Shown here: positions 1 through 9,033 of the stretch, one piece after another
How the letters are laid out: the number at the start of each line of letters is the position of its first letter
Numbering within the stretch: position 1 is the first letter of the stretch
DNA from: Paenibacillus wynnii
Lineage (GTDB): Bacteria; Bacillota; Bacilli; Paenibacillales; Paenibacillaceae
Assembly: GCF_000757885.1 (NCBI RefSeq)
Contig: NZ_JQCR01000002.1
Location: 310,001 to 374,000, forward strand
Direction: 5' to 3'
Length of the DNA: 64,000 nt
Notes under the pieces: generated by a model
Databases searched by the model: none
Seen by the model: only the letters and a program-made list of their open reading frames with translations
Told to the model about the DNA's origin: nothing
Translations under genes and position numbers: made by a program

Positions 1-59
1 TCACATTAAACTTAGCAGAAAGGTCATACAATGTCGCTATACCAATGAATCACAAATAA

Positions 60-248
60 AATAGTTGCACTCTCTACACCTATTTCCGATGAATTCCTCA
101 ACAGATTCCCTTTAGTTGTATTTTCTGCAACTATATTTCGAAAGAACACAGCTATTCACCTTTTTCACAGAATATAGTTGCAGAAAATACACTTAAAGCG
201 GCGGTAACATCGAAAACAGTGTTTTTAGATGTAGAAACTACAACTATT
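60..248. repeat. Array of four alternating short repeats
   Basis: Four copies of a motif close to ATAGTTGYA-N5-TACAnCTAAA alternate in orientation: plus at about 60-83, minus at 111-136, plus at 172-195, minus at 224-248. Start-to-start distances are about 51, 61 and 52 bases. The second and third copies make a 21-base perfect inverted repeat (117-137 with 171-191). No reading frame is evident. The function is unknown; a dispersed intergenic repeat is the simplest reading. Confidence 0.6.
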
Positions 249-500
249 CCGAACGTTCAACCCAAAAAAGAACCCTAAGAAGGATGTAGCCCCATAATTC
301 CGAACTACGTTAGCTGAAGGATTTATTATACTACTTATGATCGTTATCCAGAATGCGCTGGACCCTATAGGAGATCATTAAATGCAGTGTGTGTTCCTGG
401 AGCGGAAAGTGAGCGGATATGAAAGTACGTAAGGGTCTTGCCCGCATTGTGGTGGAGAGAATCCTCTATGCTGGTGCCAAACCTTCTAAAGTACTCATAT

Positions 501-535
501 AAAAAGCGCGCAACAGGTTAGCCTGCGCACGCTTT
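501..535 (-). terminator. Rho-independent terminator
   Basis: On the minus strand AAAGCG...GG pairs with CC...CGCTTT in a stem of about 14 pairs with one bulge and a CTAA loop, followed by TTTTT. It lies just past the stop of the small gene at 545-730 and supports that gene being real. Confidence 0.7.
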
Positions 536-544
536 ACACTTTCA

Positions 545-730
545 CTATTTTTCCTCTAACTCATCCGGTACATCGTATTTATTGATATGTGAGGTTAAAG
601 CTTCCATTGCTTCATCAACATTCGTCGTTGCAGGCACATCTCCGATGGCGTCATCTGTAACGTCGTGAAAATTTAAAATGTCCGCCTCAATGGCTTTCTG
701 TTTATTTACTTTCATTTTCATATCTTTCAT
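545..730 (-). CDS. Small acidic hypothetical protein
   Basis: This is a 61-residue protein of unknown function. It begins MKDMKMKVNKQ, has a lysine-rich first dozen residues and an acidic remainder ending DELEEK, with no membrane segment or cysteine. I chose the start at 730 because GGGAAGG sits about nine bases upstream; longer starts at 739 and 763 overlap or precede that site. A terminator follows directly (501-535), so it is probably a single-gene unit. No family was recognised; its size and charge fit many small sporulation or stress proteins of Firmicutes, but nothing proves this. Confidence 0.5.
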   Translation of the reverse strand: MKDMKMKVNKQKAIEADILNFHDVTDDAIGDVPATTNVDEAMEALTSHINKYDVPDELEEK

Positions 731-829
731 GTTCAACATCCTTCCCTTCTTATTCCATTTCATGATCAGAGTTCGTCTTTACTATGCACGAGGGAAATCA
801 CTGTTATTCATAGTCCACGCTATAAGTTC

Positions 830-1945
830 TTAATATACCGATCCATCCCATCGGTACCGCTTCAGAATCTCCTCATCCAATTCCATGCCGATTCCCACAC
901 CAATAGGGAGCTTCACCTTTCCACCTACTGCTTCAATAGGGGTAATGGAAGTCAACGGGTTATCCATCACGTCCCATTCAACAGGTTCGATTTCTTTGTT
1001 CTCCATTTTGCTCCAGGGAGGCAGGCAAGCTTGTGCAAATAAAGCATATAGTCGAGATAATCCGCCATCAAAGGTATGCGGTGATGTCCGAAGACCGAAC
1101 AAGCGGGAAATGAACAGCGTATGTCTGTAATCGTCAATGCCGGCTTCATGAGCCGGGTCCGGTTGAGTAATATCAATGGCTCCTTCTCGCAAAAGGGGGA
1201 GGAATTCTTCAGAGTTTCTTAAGTTTTCTCCCCCGGCGATAGGGACAGAAAGGATTGTCCGCAGCATTTTATAATCTCCTACCCGGTTCATGGGTAGCGG
1301 CTCTTCGAACCAAAGAATGTTATCCCATTTCGAAAAGTCCTTTTCCCACTCGCGGGCCGATGAGAAATCGTAGCTTTGGTTCGCATCCAAAATCATTTCG
1401 CATGAACCGGATAATAGTCCTTGGAGTTTCTGAATATGGGACTGATCTTCCTTGAAGGGTTTGCCGCCTACTTTAACTTTGATTTGAGTGAAACCGGAAA
1501 TCACTGATTTCTTCACGAGATCCAGAGAATGCTTCACCCAATCGGTCTGATAAGAGTAGGACTGAAACGAAGCATATACAGGTACCGAATCCCTCCAGCT
1601 TCCTCCCCATAACTCACAGACAGAAAGCCCAGAATATTTCGCTGCAATTTCTGTTAGTGCCATACTCACTCCGGAGGCCGCACGCTGATGCCACTGCTTA
1701 ATATGGTTCACCAATTGAACTCGGTTCAAAGCCTGTTTGCCTATCAGATAAGGGATAATCTTGCCTTCAAACCCGGCCTTTAGAGCGGGAAGCCAATCTA
1801 CACACTCCCCCCAGCCTATAATTCCCGATTGGGTTGTGATGCGAAATAAGAAGTTGCTTCGGTAGTTCTTGTAGCCGTTAGCATCGCCATAAGGCTGCTT
1901 GAGGGGATAATATAAAGGGAAAGTATCGACTCTTGCAATATTCAA
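830..1945 (-). CDS. Enolase-superfamily enzyme, mandelate racemase subgroup
   Basis: This 371-residue cytosolic enzyme belongs to the mandelate racemase/muconate lactonizing family. The ordered residues are visible: K156-x-K158 (IKVKVGG), metal ligands D187 (ILDANQS), E214 (WFEEP) and E240 (GGEN), then D263 (QPDPAHEAG) and H290 (SPHTFDGG). The D263-H290 spacing of 27 and the E240-D263 spacing of 23 equal those of mandelate racemase, so a Lys plus His/Asp dyad is present and proton abstraction next to a carboxylate is expected. Substrate is unknown; many relatives dehydrate sugar acids, which would suit the nearby glucuronate operon. It stands alone between hypothetical genes, so context gives little help. 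Confidence 0.85.
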   Translation of the reverse strand: MNIARVDTFPLYYPLKQPYGDANGYKNYRSNFLFRITTQSGIIGWGECVDWLPALKAGFEGKIIPYLIGKQALNRVQLVNHIKQWHQRAASGVSMALTEIAAKYSGLSVCELWGGSWRDSVPVYASFQSYSYQTDWVKHSLDLVKKSVISGFTQIKVKVGGKPFKEDQSHIQKLQGLLSGSCEMILDANQSYDFSSAREWEKDFSKWDNILWFEEPLPMNRVGDYKMLRTILSVPIAGGENLRNSEEFLPLLREGAIDITQPDPAHEAGIDDYRHTLFISRLFGLRTSPHTFDGGLSRLYALFAQACLPPWSKMENKEIEPVEWDVMDNPLTSITPIEAVGGKVKLPIGVGIGMELDEEILKRYRWDGSVY

Positions 1946-2024
1946 TAGATCACTCCTTAGTACATGCAGCAGGTAGGTTGACCATAGTATGGCAAATGAG
2001 ATAATTCCTTATACTTGTAAAAAC

Positions 2025-2052
2025 AAAAGAACGGCATCTCTGCCGTTCTTTT
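2025..2052 (-). terminator. Terminator after the 2091-2714 gene
   Basis: AAAAGAACGGCA at 2025-2036 pairs perfectly with TGCCGTTCTTTT at 2041-2052 around a four-base loop. On the minus strand it runs into TTTTGTTTTT. It follows the stop of the gene at 2091 by about 40 bases. Confidence 0.8.
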
Positions 2053-2090
2053 AGAAGAATTATTATGACGCGAATCTTGAAGTATTACCT

Positions 2091-2714
2091 TTACTCCATT
2101 CCATGTTCTTTACGGATGTTGTACAAGCCTTGAAGCAGCAACTCAGCTGGATCTCGGTTCAATTGCAGATGTGTAAGCAATAAGTGTATAGGCATAGCAC
2201 ATACGTTATTACCTTCAGTAATCGCCGGAAATCCTACTTCGAAGGCCGGACCAATATCTTCATTCCAAGTTAGTCCCGCATGTACCTGCTCAGGAGCAAA
2301 TTCCTCACGGACAGCTTCTATACACTGGGGAACTAGTACCTTGTCTATCACCGCTTTGGCTTCGTCTTCATTTGAAGGCGGTTGCGGAAGTCCCTTACCA
2401 CCCTTGGTCTTCATCAGATCAACGTAGAAAGAAGTCATCCAAACTGCCGGATCATTCCCCGATTGGAACCTAGCTATCAACTCGCGTAGAAAAAAACCGC
2501 AGGAATAAACATTGTTCGAATCATCTTTTACATGATAGACAAAAACAGGGCCGTAAGCCTCGAAAGTCAATACTTGCCCCTCAACACCGTGTAAGTGCTT
2601 ATTCAAAGCTACAAGGCCGTTATGGTAAACCGCTTTTATTAGCTCCGCCCAATTTTCTTCGGACATGGCACCTTCATTACTATTAACATCCTCGTTTGTT
2701 GTCTCATTATTCAT
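2091..2714 (-). CDS. Hypothetical protein
   Basis: This 207-residue soluble protein was not recognised. It starts MNNETTNEDVN with an acidic, low-complexity first 20 residues, followed by a folded-looking region with no membrane segments. The start at 2714 is preceded by GGCGGGGTGA, a plausible ribosome site; an upstream ATG at 2885 would add 57 residues that look unlike coding sequence. A strong terminator follows at 2025-2052. No catalytic motif is evident. Confidence 0.7.
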   Translation of the reverse strand: MNNETTNEDVNSNEGAMSEENWAELIKAVYHNGLVALNKHLHGVEGQVLTFEAYGPVFVYHVKDDSNNVYSCGFFLRELIARFQSGNDPAVWMTSFYVDLMKTKGGKGLPQPPSNEDEAKAVIDKVLVPQCIEAVREEFAPEQVHAGLTWNEDIGPAFEVGFPAITEGNNVCAMPIHLLLTHLQLNRDPAELLLQGLYNIRKEHGME

Positions 2715-2881
2715 GTTATATTCACCCCGCCTCTTATCATACCATCCAACACTTGGAACTGGCATTATGTAAAATAAACAATATTCTAACAATAATTGAT
2801 ATAGTTCCCTAACTCTATTAATGGGATTGCCTTGTGCCTTGACAAAGGTTATCTTATTCTCTAACGTGTTACATTCAGGTA

Positions 2882-3010
2882 TCAATCAACGTGTCTGGCC
2901 CTGAGGGCATTCTACAAGAGGTAGTCTCTGCGGGTTATAAGGAAGATATTCAAGGCATAGTGAAAATCTTTGAACACGGGAACAGGTTAGGGTACATGAA
3001 AAGTGGCTGA
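2882..3010 (+). pseudogene. Possible coding scrap, unknown family
   Basis: One plus-strand frame is open and has protein-like composition (…GPEGILQEVVSAGYKEDIQ…, then a stop at 3008), but it has no start or ribosome site. It could be the last 40 or so residues of a lost gene. It is short and may be chance. Confidence 0.22.
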
Positions 3011-3083
3011 TTCGCATAGGGCGGGGCTGTCTATGGCCTACTGGAGATGGTGGTACGATTAACTCTTTTAAGGAGGTGGCAGC

Positions 3084-3212
3084 ATGTCGATTGAAATGAA
3101 GGAAATTCCAGGGGGGGAGATAGAATTAAGAGATGATAGAACGGGTTGTAAATGTTTCTTGGAATTGCGGGGCAACATGCCGTCGTCGCAGTCACCCCTC
3201 ATTTTCCATTGA
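3084..3212 (+). pseudogene. Truncated 5' end resembling a SUMF1/FGE-sulfatase-modifying family gene
   Basis: AAGGAGGTGGCAGC precedes an ATG at 3084. The frame reads MSIEMKEIPGGEIELRDDR and then loses any recognisable character, ending at 3212. The opening resembles from memory the start of formylglycine-generating-enzyme-like (SUMF1 domain) proteins, which are 200-300 residues long. Only about 30 residues match, so this would be a broken remnant. It may instead be an independent 42-residue peptide. Confidence 0.28.
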
Positions 3213-3265
3213 CGACCTTGGATTCCGCCTCGCTCGAACTTATTTTCAAAGCAAGAAGAATTGAT

Positions 3266-4678
3266 TTACACCTGAGATATGAATCGGAAATAGCTCTTGG
3301 CATTATTGAAGCAGATATCCTGCACGATACGACCTAGAAAAGCGATATCTCCCGGAACTTCCCCATTCTTGACCCAACCACCGATGAGGTTACATAAAAT
3401 TCGGCGGAAATACTCATGACGTGTATAGGAAAGAAAGGACCTTGAATCTGTAAGCATCCCTACGAAACAGCTCAACAACCCAAGATTAGAAAGCGAAGTC
3501 AATTGTTTGATCATCCCGTCTTTCTGGTCGTTATACCACCAGCCCGAGCCAAACTGTATCTTCCCCTTAATCCCGCCGCCCTGAAAAGATCCTATCATCG
3601 CAGCCAGTACATCATTCTGTGCCGGATTCAGATTATATAGAATCGTCTTGGGAAGTTCACCGGTTCGTTCAAGCTCATCGAGCAGCTTGTATAAGCTGTC
3701 GGCATAGTTCCTGTCTCCGATGATGTCGTATCCCGTATCCGGACCCCGTTCATGGAACATCCTCGTATTCGGATTGCGGATCGCTCCGATATGCAGCTGC
3801 ATCGCCCAGCCGTAAGCGGCATATTTCCGGCCCATGGCCAGGAATAACGCGGTAGCGTATTGATCGCATTCCAGTCTGCTTAAAGTTTCACCCCTCAGAC
3901 GACTGCTGAAGATGCTCTCCAATATGGATGACGGTGCTTCAGCATAAGGCAGGTGCGAGAACCCGTGGTCGGAGATCATACATCCATTCATGTGAAAATA
4001 ATCAATTCTCTCCAGCAGGGCGCGTTCCATTAATGCATAGGTATTTATAGCATACCCTACCTTTTGTTCCAAGCTGGATACATACTCCGTAAAGGAAGCC
4101 AATTCAATCAGCAGCGCTTTATCCGGCCGGAACGTCGGTGAAACTCCAGTATTGAAGTCCTTTTGCTCTCCGATTTGTTTATGATAACGCAGATCATCCA
4201 CCGGATCATCCGTGGTACAGATCCATTTCACCTTAGAACGAGTGATCAGCGCCTGCGGCGTGAAGCTGTCCTGTGCGATCAATTGATTGCAGTGATCATA
4301 AATATCCTGCCAGTTACCTGGATTTAGCTGTTCCTCCACGCCAAAATATCTTTTCAGCTCCAGCGCCGACCAATGAAACAGCGGATTGCCGATGGTATAC
4401 GGCAAGACCTCGCTCCATTTTGCAAACTTTTCTTTATCCGAGGCAGTACCGGTAATATAGTTCTCATCAATCCCGAATGTTCTTAACGCTCGCCATTTAT
4501 AATGGTCTCCACCCAGCCAGACATCGGTAATGCTGTTGAACCGTTTATTTTCTGCAATGGCCTTTGGATCCAGATGACAGTGATAATCGATAATGGGCAG
4601 AGCTTCAGCATACTCATGGTAAAGTATTCGCGCTTCCTCAGACTGCAGCAGAAAATCCTCATGAATAAAAGTCTTCAT
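3266..4678 (-). CDS. uxaC: Glucuronate/galacturonate isomerase (uronate isomerase)
   Basis: UxaC converts D-glucuronate to D-fructuronate (and galacturonate to tagaturonate) in the cytosol. The protein has 470 residues, normal for the family. The metal-binding HxH is at H33-C-H35 in IIDYHCHLDP, and the conserved tail block TDSRSFLSYTRHEYFRR is present. It is the third gene of a minus-strand operon uxuA-uxuB-uxaC and starts 18 bases after the uxuB stop with an AAGGAG site. In the pathway it acts first, so gene order is the reverse of reaction order. The partner xylanase at 12394-17010 and the divergent GntR regulator fit growth on glucuronoxylan. Confidence 0.95.
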   Translation of the reverse strand: MKTFIHEDFLLQSEEARILYHEYAEALPIIDYHCHLDPKAIAENKRFNSITDVWLGGDHYKWRALRTFGIDENYITGTASDKEKFAKWSEVLPYTIGNPLFHWSALELKRYFGVEEQLNPGNWQDIYDHCNQLIAQDSFTPQALITRSKVKWICTTDDPVDDLRYHKQIGEQKDFNTGVSPTFRPDKALLIELASFTEYVSSLEQKVGYAINTYALMERALLERIDYFHMNGCMISDHGFSHLPYAEAPSSILESIFSSRLRGETLSRLECDQYATALFLAMGRKYAAYGWAMQLHIGAIRNPNTRMFHERGPDTGYDIIGDRNYADSLYKLLDELERTGELPKTILYNLNPAQNDVLAAMIGSFQGGGIKGKIQFGSGWWYNDQKDGMIKQLTSLSNLGLLSCFVGMLTDSRSFLSYTRHEYFRRILCNLIGGWVKNGEVPGDIAFLGRIVQDICFNNAKSYFRFISQV

Positions 4679-4696
4679 CCTTGTGCTCCTTTATCC

Positions 4697-6304
4697 TTAT
4701 TGCAGATATTTCTCCAATGTTCCTCGCACAGCTCCCGGACCCGCCAGCATTTCATGGAACATACCCTCAATCTTGTCTCCGAGGCCGATTGTATACAAAG
4801 GAACGCCAAAGAGCTTCTCATCTTGGAGTATCGCGCGCACGTTTGATGTAGTTCCTCCCAGAGAAACCCCGTACAAATGTCCCTGAAGTGTGTCCAGCAG
4901 CGGGTCTGAACTCAGAGCGAAGGGCTTGCCTTCGTCATCCACTCCGAGAAGATATCGGCACCAGACGGCAATAGCCAGCGGGATCGCGGTCAGATCGGCC
5001 GGATCGAGGTCATCCCTGCGAATATATGATTTAATCGTTTCACCAAAACGGATACCCACCTTTTGTGAAGTGTCGGTAGCAATTCGCTGTGGAGTGTCTG
5101 GAATAAATGGATTGGCGAACCTCTCCTGAATCACCTCGTCCAGGAACTGCTTCGGACTGAGGATACCCGGGTCCACAACGACCGGTAAACCTTCGGTGTA
5201 ACCTATAATCTCTACGAATCTCCGCAAGATATCATCCTTCATCTCATCCGCAATCAGCGTGTAACCTAGTAGACAGCCGGACACAGCAAGTGCGGTGTGC
5301 AGTGGATTCAGACAAGTGGTTACCTTCATCGTTTCCACCTTGTTGACCGTATCCCTGTCTGTAAATATAATTCCTGCTTTCTCAAGCGGTGGCCGTCCGT
5401 TTGTAAATTTATCCTCAATGATCAGGTATTCACTGATCTCCGCGTTTACGAATGGAGCGGTATAGGTGTTTTTGGACGTGATAACTATATCCATATCGCC
5501 AATCCCCTGCTCCAGAAGCGCTGCCTGCACCGTTTCCGAAGGTCGCGGAGTAATCTTATCAATCATGGACAGCGGGAAGGCAATTTTGCTCTCATCCTCA
5601 AGGTAGGCCACGAATCCTTCTTCAACTAAACCTTTCTTGGTCCACTCTTTGGCGACAGTTACGACGCCGTTCTTCAGCTTATCCCCGTTATGGGAACAGT
5701 TATCCATACTAACAAAGGTCATAGGATATTGGCCTTTTAAGTAACGACGATAGACCAGCGAAGCCACGATGCTCATCACATGAATCGGCTCCTCGGGACC
5801 CTTCTCGATGTCCTTCTCCACGATGCCTAGGTACTGGCCGTTCGGACTGGTCAAAGAGTACCCTTTTTCCGTAATGGTGAAGCTTGCCATCTGCAGACTG
5901 GGATTCTCGAAAACTTCGGTCAGACGGCTGTAATCCGCCTCCCGATTCTTATCCGCAGCGATTCCTTCCACGATACTGCTGACCACTTTCTTCTGAAAAT
6001 CACCGCGTGCATTCATTAACACCAGAAGGGTTAGGTTGTCGTAAGGCTTATAGACCTTGTCAATCATTTCAAAGTCGAACGTTTCAGCTGCGATAATACC
6101 TGTAACCGCTTTACCACTATCCAGCAGCTTCTGATGGGCGTTCGCAACGAGCCCTCGAAAAATATTACCTGCACCGAAATGAACCCATTCCGGTTTCACG
6201 ACAGTGTTCTTCGCCACCTGCTCATAGTCGAACCTTGGAAGTTCAACGCCCGCAGCCTTCCAGGCTGATTCATCGGAGATACTGCTTCGGGATAGGCGCA
6301 GCAT
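4697..6304 (-). CDS. uxuB: Fructuronate reductase (mannitol dehydrogenase family)
   Basis: This 535-residue NADH-dependent long-chain polyol dehydrogenase probably reduces D-fructuronate to D-mannonate. Near the N-terminus VHFGAGNIFRG is the nucleotide-binding segment. The family motif K-x5-N-x2-H is seen in MKVTTCLNPLH in the middle of the protein. It lies between mannonate dehydratase and uronate isomerase, the classic uxu context; a tagaturonate reductase role is possible but less likely beside uxuA. Its ATG overlaps the uxuA stop by one base (TAATG), so translation is probably coupled, with GGAGG upstream. Confidence 0.88.
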   Translation of the reverse strand: MLRLSRSSISDESAWKAAGVELPRFDYEQVAKNTVVKPEWVHFGAGNIFRGLVANAHQKLLDSGKAVTGIIAAETFDFEMIDKVYKPYDNLTLLVLMNARGDFQKKVVSSIVEGIAADKNREADYSRLTEVFENPSLQMASFTITEKGYSLTSPNGQYLGIVEKDIEKGPEEPIHVMSIVASLVYRRYLKGQYPMTFVSMDNCSHNGDKLKNGVVTVAKEWTKKGLVEEGFVAYLEDESKIAFPLSMIDKITPRPSETVQAALLEQGIGDMDIVITSKNTYTAPFVNAEISEYLIIEDKFTNGRPPLEKAGIIFTDRDTVNKVETMKVTTCLNPLHTALAVSGCLLGYTLIADEMKDDILRRFVEIIGYTEGLPVVVDPGILSPKQFLDEVIQERFANPFIPDTPQRIATDTSQKVGIRFGETIKSYIRRDDLDPADLTAIPLAIAVWCRYLLGVDDEGKPFALSSDPLLDTLQGHLYGVSLGGTTSNVRAILQDEKLFGVPLYTIGLGDKIEGMFHEMLAGPGAVRGTLEKYLQ

Positions 6305-7380
6305 TACTTCGCCTCCTTAGCATTATCAAGGCTGTCCCACACGCCTAGCAAATACATAATTCCCATGGCTCTGTCATACAAGCCGTAGCCTGGACGACAG
6401 TTCTTTTCCTCACCCCATAAATGCCGGCCGTGGTCCGGACGCACATAACCGGTAAATCCATTCTCATGATAGGCTTTAACAACTTCCGCCACATCCACGC
6501 TACCATCTCGTCCGCGGTGGGACACCTCAATGAAGTCACCGTTCTCATACACCTTCACATTACGGATATGGGCAAAATAAATACGGTCATGGAACTCGCG
6601 GATCATCGCAGGTAGATCATTCTCCGGATTCGTTCCAAGCGATCCCGTACAGAAGGTCAGACCGTTATACGGGCTATCGACCATATCTAGGAAGCGTCGG
6701 ATCGTATCACGGCTGCGAATAATGCGCGGCAAACCAAAGATCGGCCAGGCCGGATCGTCAGGGTGAATAGCCATTTTAATGTCCACTTCTTCACACACCG
6801 GAATAATCCGCTCCAAAAAGTATTTCAGGTTCTCAAATAGCTTCTCTTCCGTAACATCCGCGTAGGCCGCGAATAGTTCATCCAGCTTTGCCAACCGTTC
6901 CGGCTCCCAACCCGGCATCGTGAACTGTCCGGCACCTTTCAGAATCCGATCCACCATTTCTCGTGGATTGTCAGTAATGGCAGCCTTTTCAAAAAAGAGG
7001 GCATTCGAGCCATCGGGAAGTTCCTTATAGAGCTCCGTACGTGTCCAGTCGAATACCGGCATGAAATTATAGCAAATGACTTTAACGCCTACTTTGGACA
7101 GTTTGCGGATCGTATCAATATAAATATCGATATATTTATCGCGGCTCGGCAAGCCGATTTTGATATCATCATGAACGTTTACGCTCTCTACTACCGCTGT
7201 GCTGAAGCCTTTGCTGGTGATTTGATCCGCCACTTCCTGAATACGTTCCATCTCCCATACCTCGCCGGCCATTTTATCATGCAAAGACCAGACGATACCC
7301 ATAACACCCGGAATTTGCCGAATATGATCCAGAGTGATGTTGTCATTTCCTTCCCCATACCATCTCCACGTCATGTTCAT
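6304..7380 (-). CDS. uxuA: Mannonate dehydratase
   Basis: UxuA dehydrates D-mannonate to 2-keto-3-deoxygluconate using Mn/Fe in the cytosol. The protein has 358 residues, the usual length in Firmicutes. It begins MNMTWRWYGEGND and continues IRQIPGVMGIVWSLHDK, both characteristic. I placed the start at 7380 because GAGGAGGATCTAATA precedes it; a longer frame from 7479 adds residues that run through the promoter. It is the first gene of the operon. A perfect 16-base palindrome lies 29 bases upstream (7409-7424), the likely operator for the divergent regulator. No kinase or aldolase for 2-keto-3-deoxygluconate is in the window. Confidence 0.95.
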   Translation of the reverse strand: MNMTWRWYGEGNDNITLDHIRQIPGVMGIVWSLHDKMAGEVWEMERIQEVADQITSKGFSTAVVESVNVHDDIKIGLPSRDKYIDIYIDTIRKLSKVGVKVICYNFMPVFDWTRTELYKELPDGSNALFFEKAAITDNPREMVDRILKGAGQFTMPGWEPERLAKLDELFAAYADVTEEKLFENLKYFLERIIPVCEEVDIKMAIHPDDPAWPIFGLPRIIRSRDTIRRFLDMVDSPYNGLTFCTGSLGTNPENDLPAMIREFHDRIYFAHIRNVKVYENGDFIEVSHRGRDGSVDVAEVVKAYHENGFTGYVRPDHGRHLWGEEKNCRPGYGLYDRAMGIMYLLGVWDSLDNAKEAK

Positions 7381-7408
7381 TATTAGATCCTCCTCAAGTC
7401 TCTCGCAT

Positions 7409-7424
7409 ATCTTGTATACAAGAT
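7409..7424. promoter_or_regulatory. Palindromic operator for the uxu regulator
   Basis: ATCTTGTATACAAGAT is a perfect 16-base palindrome between uxuA and the divergent GntR gene. Its GTATAC core is shared with the operators of the E. coli uronate regulators ExuR/UxuR (TTGGTATACCAA type), which are also GntR/FCD proteins. A second GTATAC at 7513-7518 lies next to the regulator start but without matching flanks. Confidence 0.7.
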
Positions 7425-7551
7425 TTATTTGATCATAGAATATATAATATCGAGTTGTCAATGCATCTTTTTCACACACTTAAGATAACCTGTATTTCAC
7501 ATTGAATTTGATGTATACTAGTTAAAAAAACGTTAATGGAGCAGGAGCAAA

Positions 7552-8205
7552 ATGTCTACCAAAGAAGAAATCATGAATTCACTAAAGAATGAAATTCTTA
7601 CCCTGGCGCTAAAGCCCGGCACAATACTGAGTGAGACCGTCTTGTCCGAACGCTTTCAAATCTCAAGAACCCCATTGCGTGATGTGCTGAAACAACTCAG
7701 TCTTGAATCCTATACCGATATCTATCCTAAAAAAGGAAATCTGGTTTCATTTATTGATCTAGAGTCTGTTGAACAGATTATTTATTTGAGAAGTGTTTTG
7801 GAAAAAGAGATTATAAAGTATCTTTCCACCCATCTCTTACTCAAAGGTATGCATGAACTTAAGGAGATATTGGATAAGCAGCAAGCCGTCATCCATCAAG
7901 AAGATGCTGCGGAACAATTCCTTAACCTGGATGATGAATTTCACAAGACCCTGTTCAAACTTGCCGGGCGGGAATTCCTGTGGAATTTAATTCAGCAATC
8001 CAATGTGCATTATGTAAGATATCGCAGGCTGCATATGCTTAGGAAGGAAAAACTCGAGGCCATTTACAAAGAACATCAAAGTATTCTCGAATATATGATG
8101 AACAAGGAAACTGATAAAATCGATGAGCTGATCCATCACCATCTGCGGGAAGATATTAATACGTTGTATTTGCAAGAGAATTTCTCTGAATATATCAAAG
8201 CTTAG
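7552..8205 (+). CDS. GntR-family transcriptional regulator (FCD type), likely uxu repressor
   Basis: This is a 217-residue DNA-binding protein. Residues about 5-65 form the winged helix (LSERFQISRTPLRDVLKQL, with the usual R-T-P-x-R). The remaining helical part matches an FCD effector domain. It starts at an ATG with AGGAG upstream and is transcribed away from uxuA. The intergenic palindrome at 7409-7424 is its probable binding site, and the likely effector is a uronate such as fructuronate, by analogy with UxuR. It is somewhat shorter than E. coli UxuR (about 255 residues). Confidence 0.87.
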   Translation: MSTKEEIMNSLKNEILTLALKPGTILSETVLSERFQISRTPLRDVLKQLSLESYTDIYPKKGNLVSFIDLESVEQIIYLRSVLEKEIIKYLSTHLLLKGMHELKEILDKQQAVIHQEDAAEQFLNLDDEFHKTLFKLAGREFLWNLIQQSNVHYVRYRRLHMLRKEKLEAIYKEHQSILEYMMNKETDKIDELIHHHLREDINTLYLQENFSEYIKA

Positions 8206-8340
8206 ATCTCGTATGATTCTCGAGTCATCCGAATCTTGGCGAATAAATGTCGTCTTTTTATGGTACATCGTTGCCTGGGCATCATTTCCCTTCAGCGGGG
8301 CATGAAGACCAACTTGCCCATCAATAAAGACCATGTTATA

Positions 8341-8362
8341 ATACTGAACGAACGTTCGGTAT
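8341..8362. promoter_or_regulatory. TetR operator, regulator copy
   Basis: Ten-base arms ATACTGAACG and CGTTCGGTAT flank a central AA, with one mismatch between arms. It lies 25 bases before the TetR ATG. The same layout recurs at 9034-9055 before the exporter. Confidence 0.75.
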
Positions 8363-8386
8363 ACTTTATCAACTGGAGTGATAGAC

Positions 8387-8983
8387 ATGAACCAGAAACA
8401 GCTACAAAGTGAACAGACTAAGAAAAAAGTTGCGGGAGCATCCCGAGCACTGTTTGTTCAAAAGGGCTATAAAGCTACCTCAATCGAAGATATTGTAGGT
8501 GCGACTGGAAGCAGTAAGGGCAATATCTACTACCACTTCAAAAGCAAGGAAGGTCTGTTTCTTTATTTAATCGAAGAGTGGGACCGCGAATGGAGCCTTA
8601 ACTGGGAGCAAAGCGAGCACCTCTATAAGACATCTGTAGAGAAGCTCTACGGTATGGCCGAACACCTGGCCAACGACGATTTGAACCATCCGCTAACTAA
8701 GGCTGCCGATGAGTTTTTCCATCATGAAGAGAAAACCTCTGAGGTAGAATCCAGAATGAACGAAATGATGACTGGACATCTGGAATTCAATCGGAAACTG
8801 CTGCAAGAAGGAATGGATCACGGCGAATTTGTCCCGAATGATGCTGAACGTCTTGCTTATATACTGGAAGCTCTCTTTTTCGGGGCGAATCAATTATCAC
8901 GGCGAACCCATACTCCCGAAAAGACACGGGCACTTTATAAAGATGCAATTACAGTCTTTTTAAATGGTGTTGCCTTTAAATAA
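8387..8983 (+). CDS. TetR/AcrR-family repressor
   Basis: This is a 198-residue repressor. An N-terminal helix-turn-helix is clear (ALFVQKGYKATSIEDIV, then SSKGNIYYHFKSKEGLF), followed by a helical ligand-binding domain. I chose the ATG at 8387 because GGAGTGATAGAC gives it good spacing; the GTG at 8378 would overlap that site. The downstream MFS gene starts 95 bases later and carries the same operator, so this protein probably represses itself and the exporter until a drug-like ligand binds. The ligand cannot be told from sequence. Confidence 0.9.
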   Translation: MNQKQLQSEQTKKKVAGASRALFVQKGYKATSIEDIVGATGSSKGNIYYHFKSKEGLFLYLIEEWDREWSLNWEQSEHLYKTSVEKLYGMAEHLANDDLNHPLTKAADEFFHHEEKTSEVESRMNEMMTGHLEFNRKLLQEGMDHGEFVPNDAERLAYILEALFFGANQLSRRTHTPEKTRALYKDAITVFLNGVAFK

Positions 8984-9033
8984 AGAGCACTTTGAAGTGA
9001 AGTCCTAAGCTGCTCTACGTTCAATAGAGTTGA

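Noticed and set aside
60..248. CRISPR array
   Set aside because: Copies alternate in orientation, repeats are degenerate and too few, and no cas gene is present.
4502..4846. Plus-strand open frame of 114 codons across the uxaC/uxuB boundary
   Set aside because: It lies opposite two well-supported genes and has no family resemblance.
7513..7518. Second uxu operator at the GTATAC before the regulator gene
   Set aside because: Only the six-base core matches; the flanks are not palindromic.
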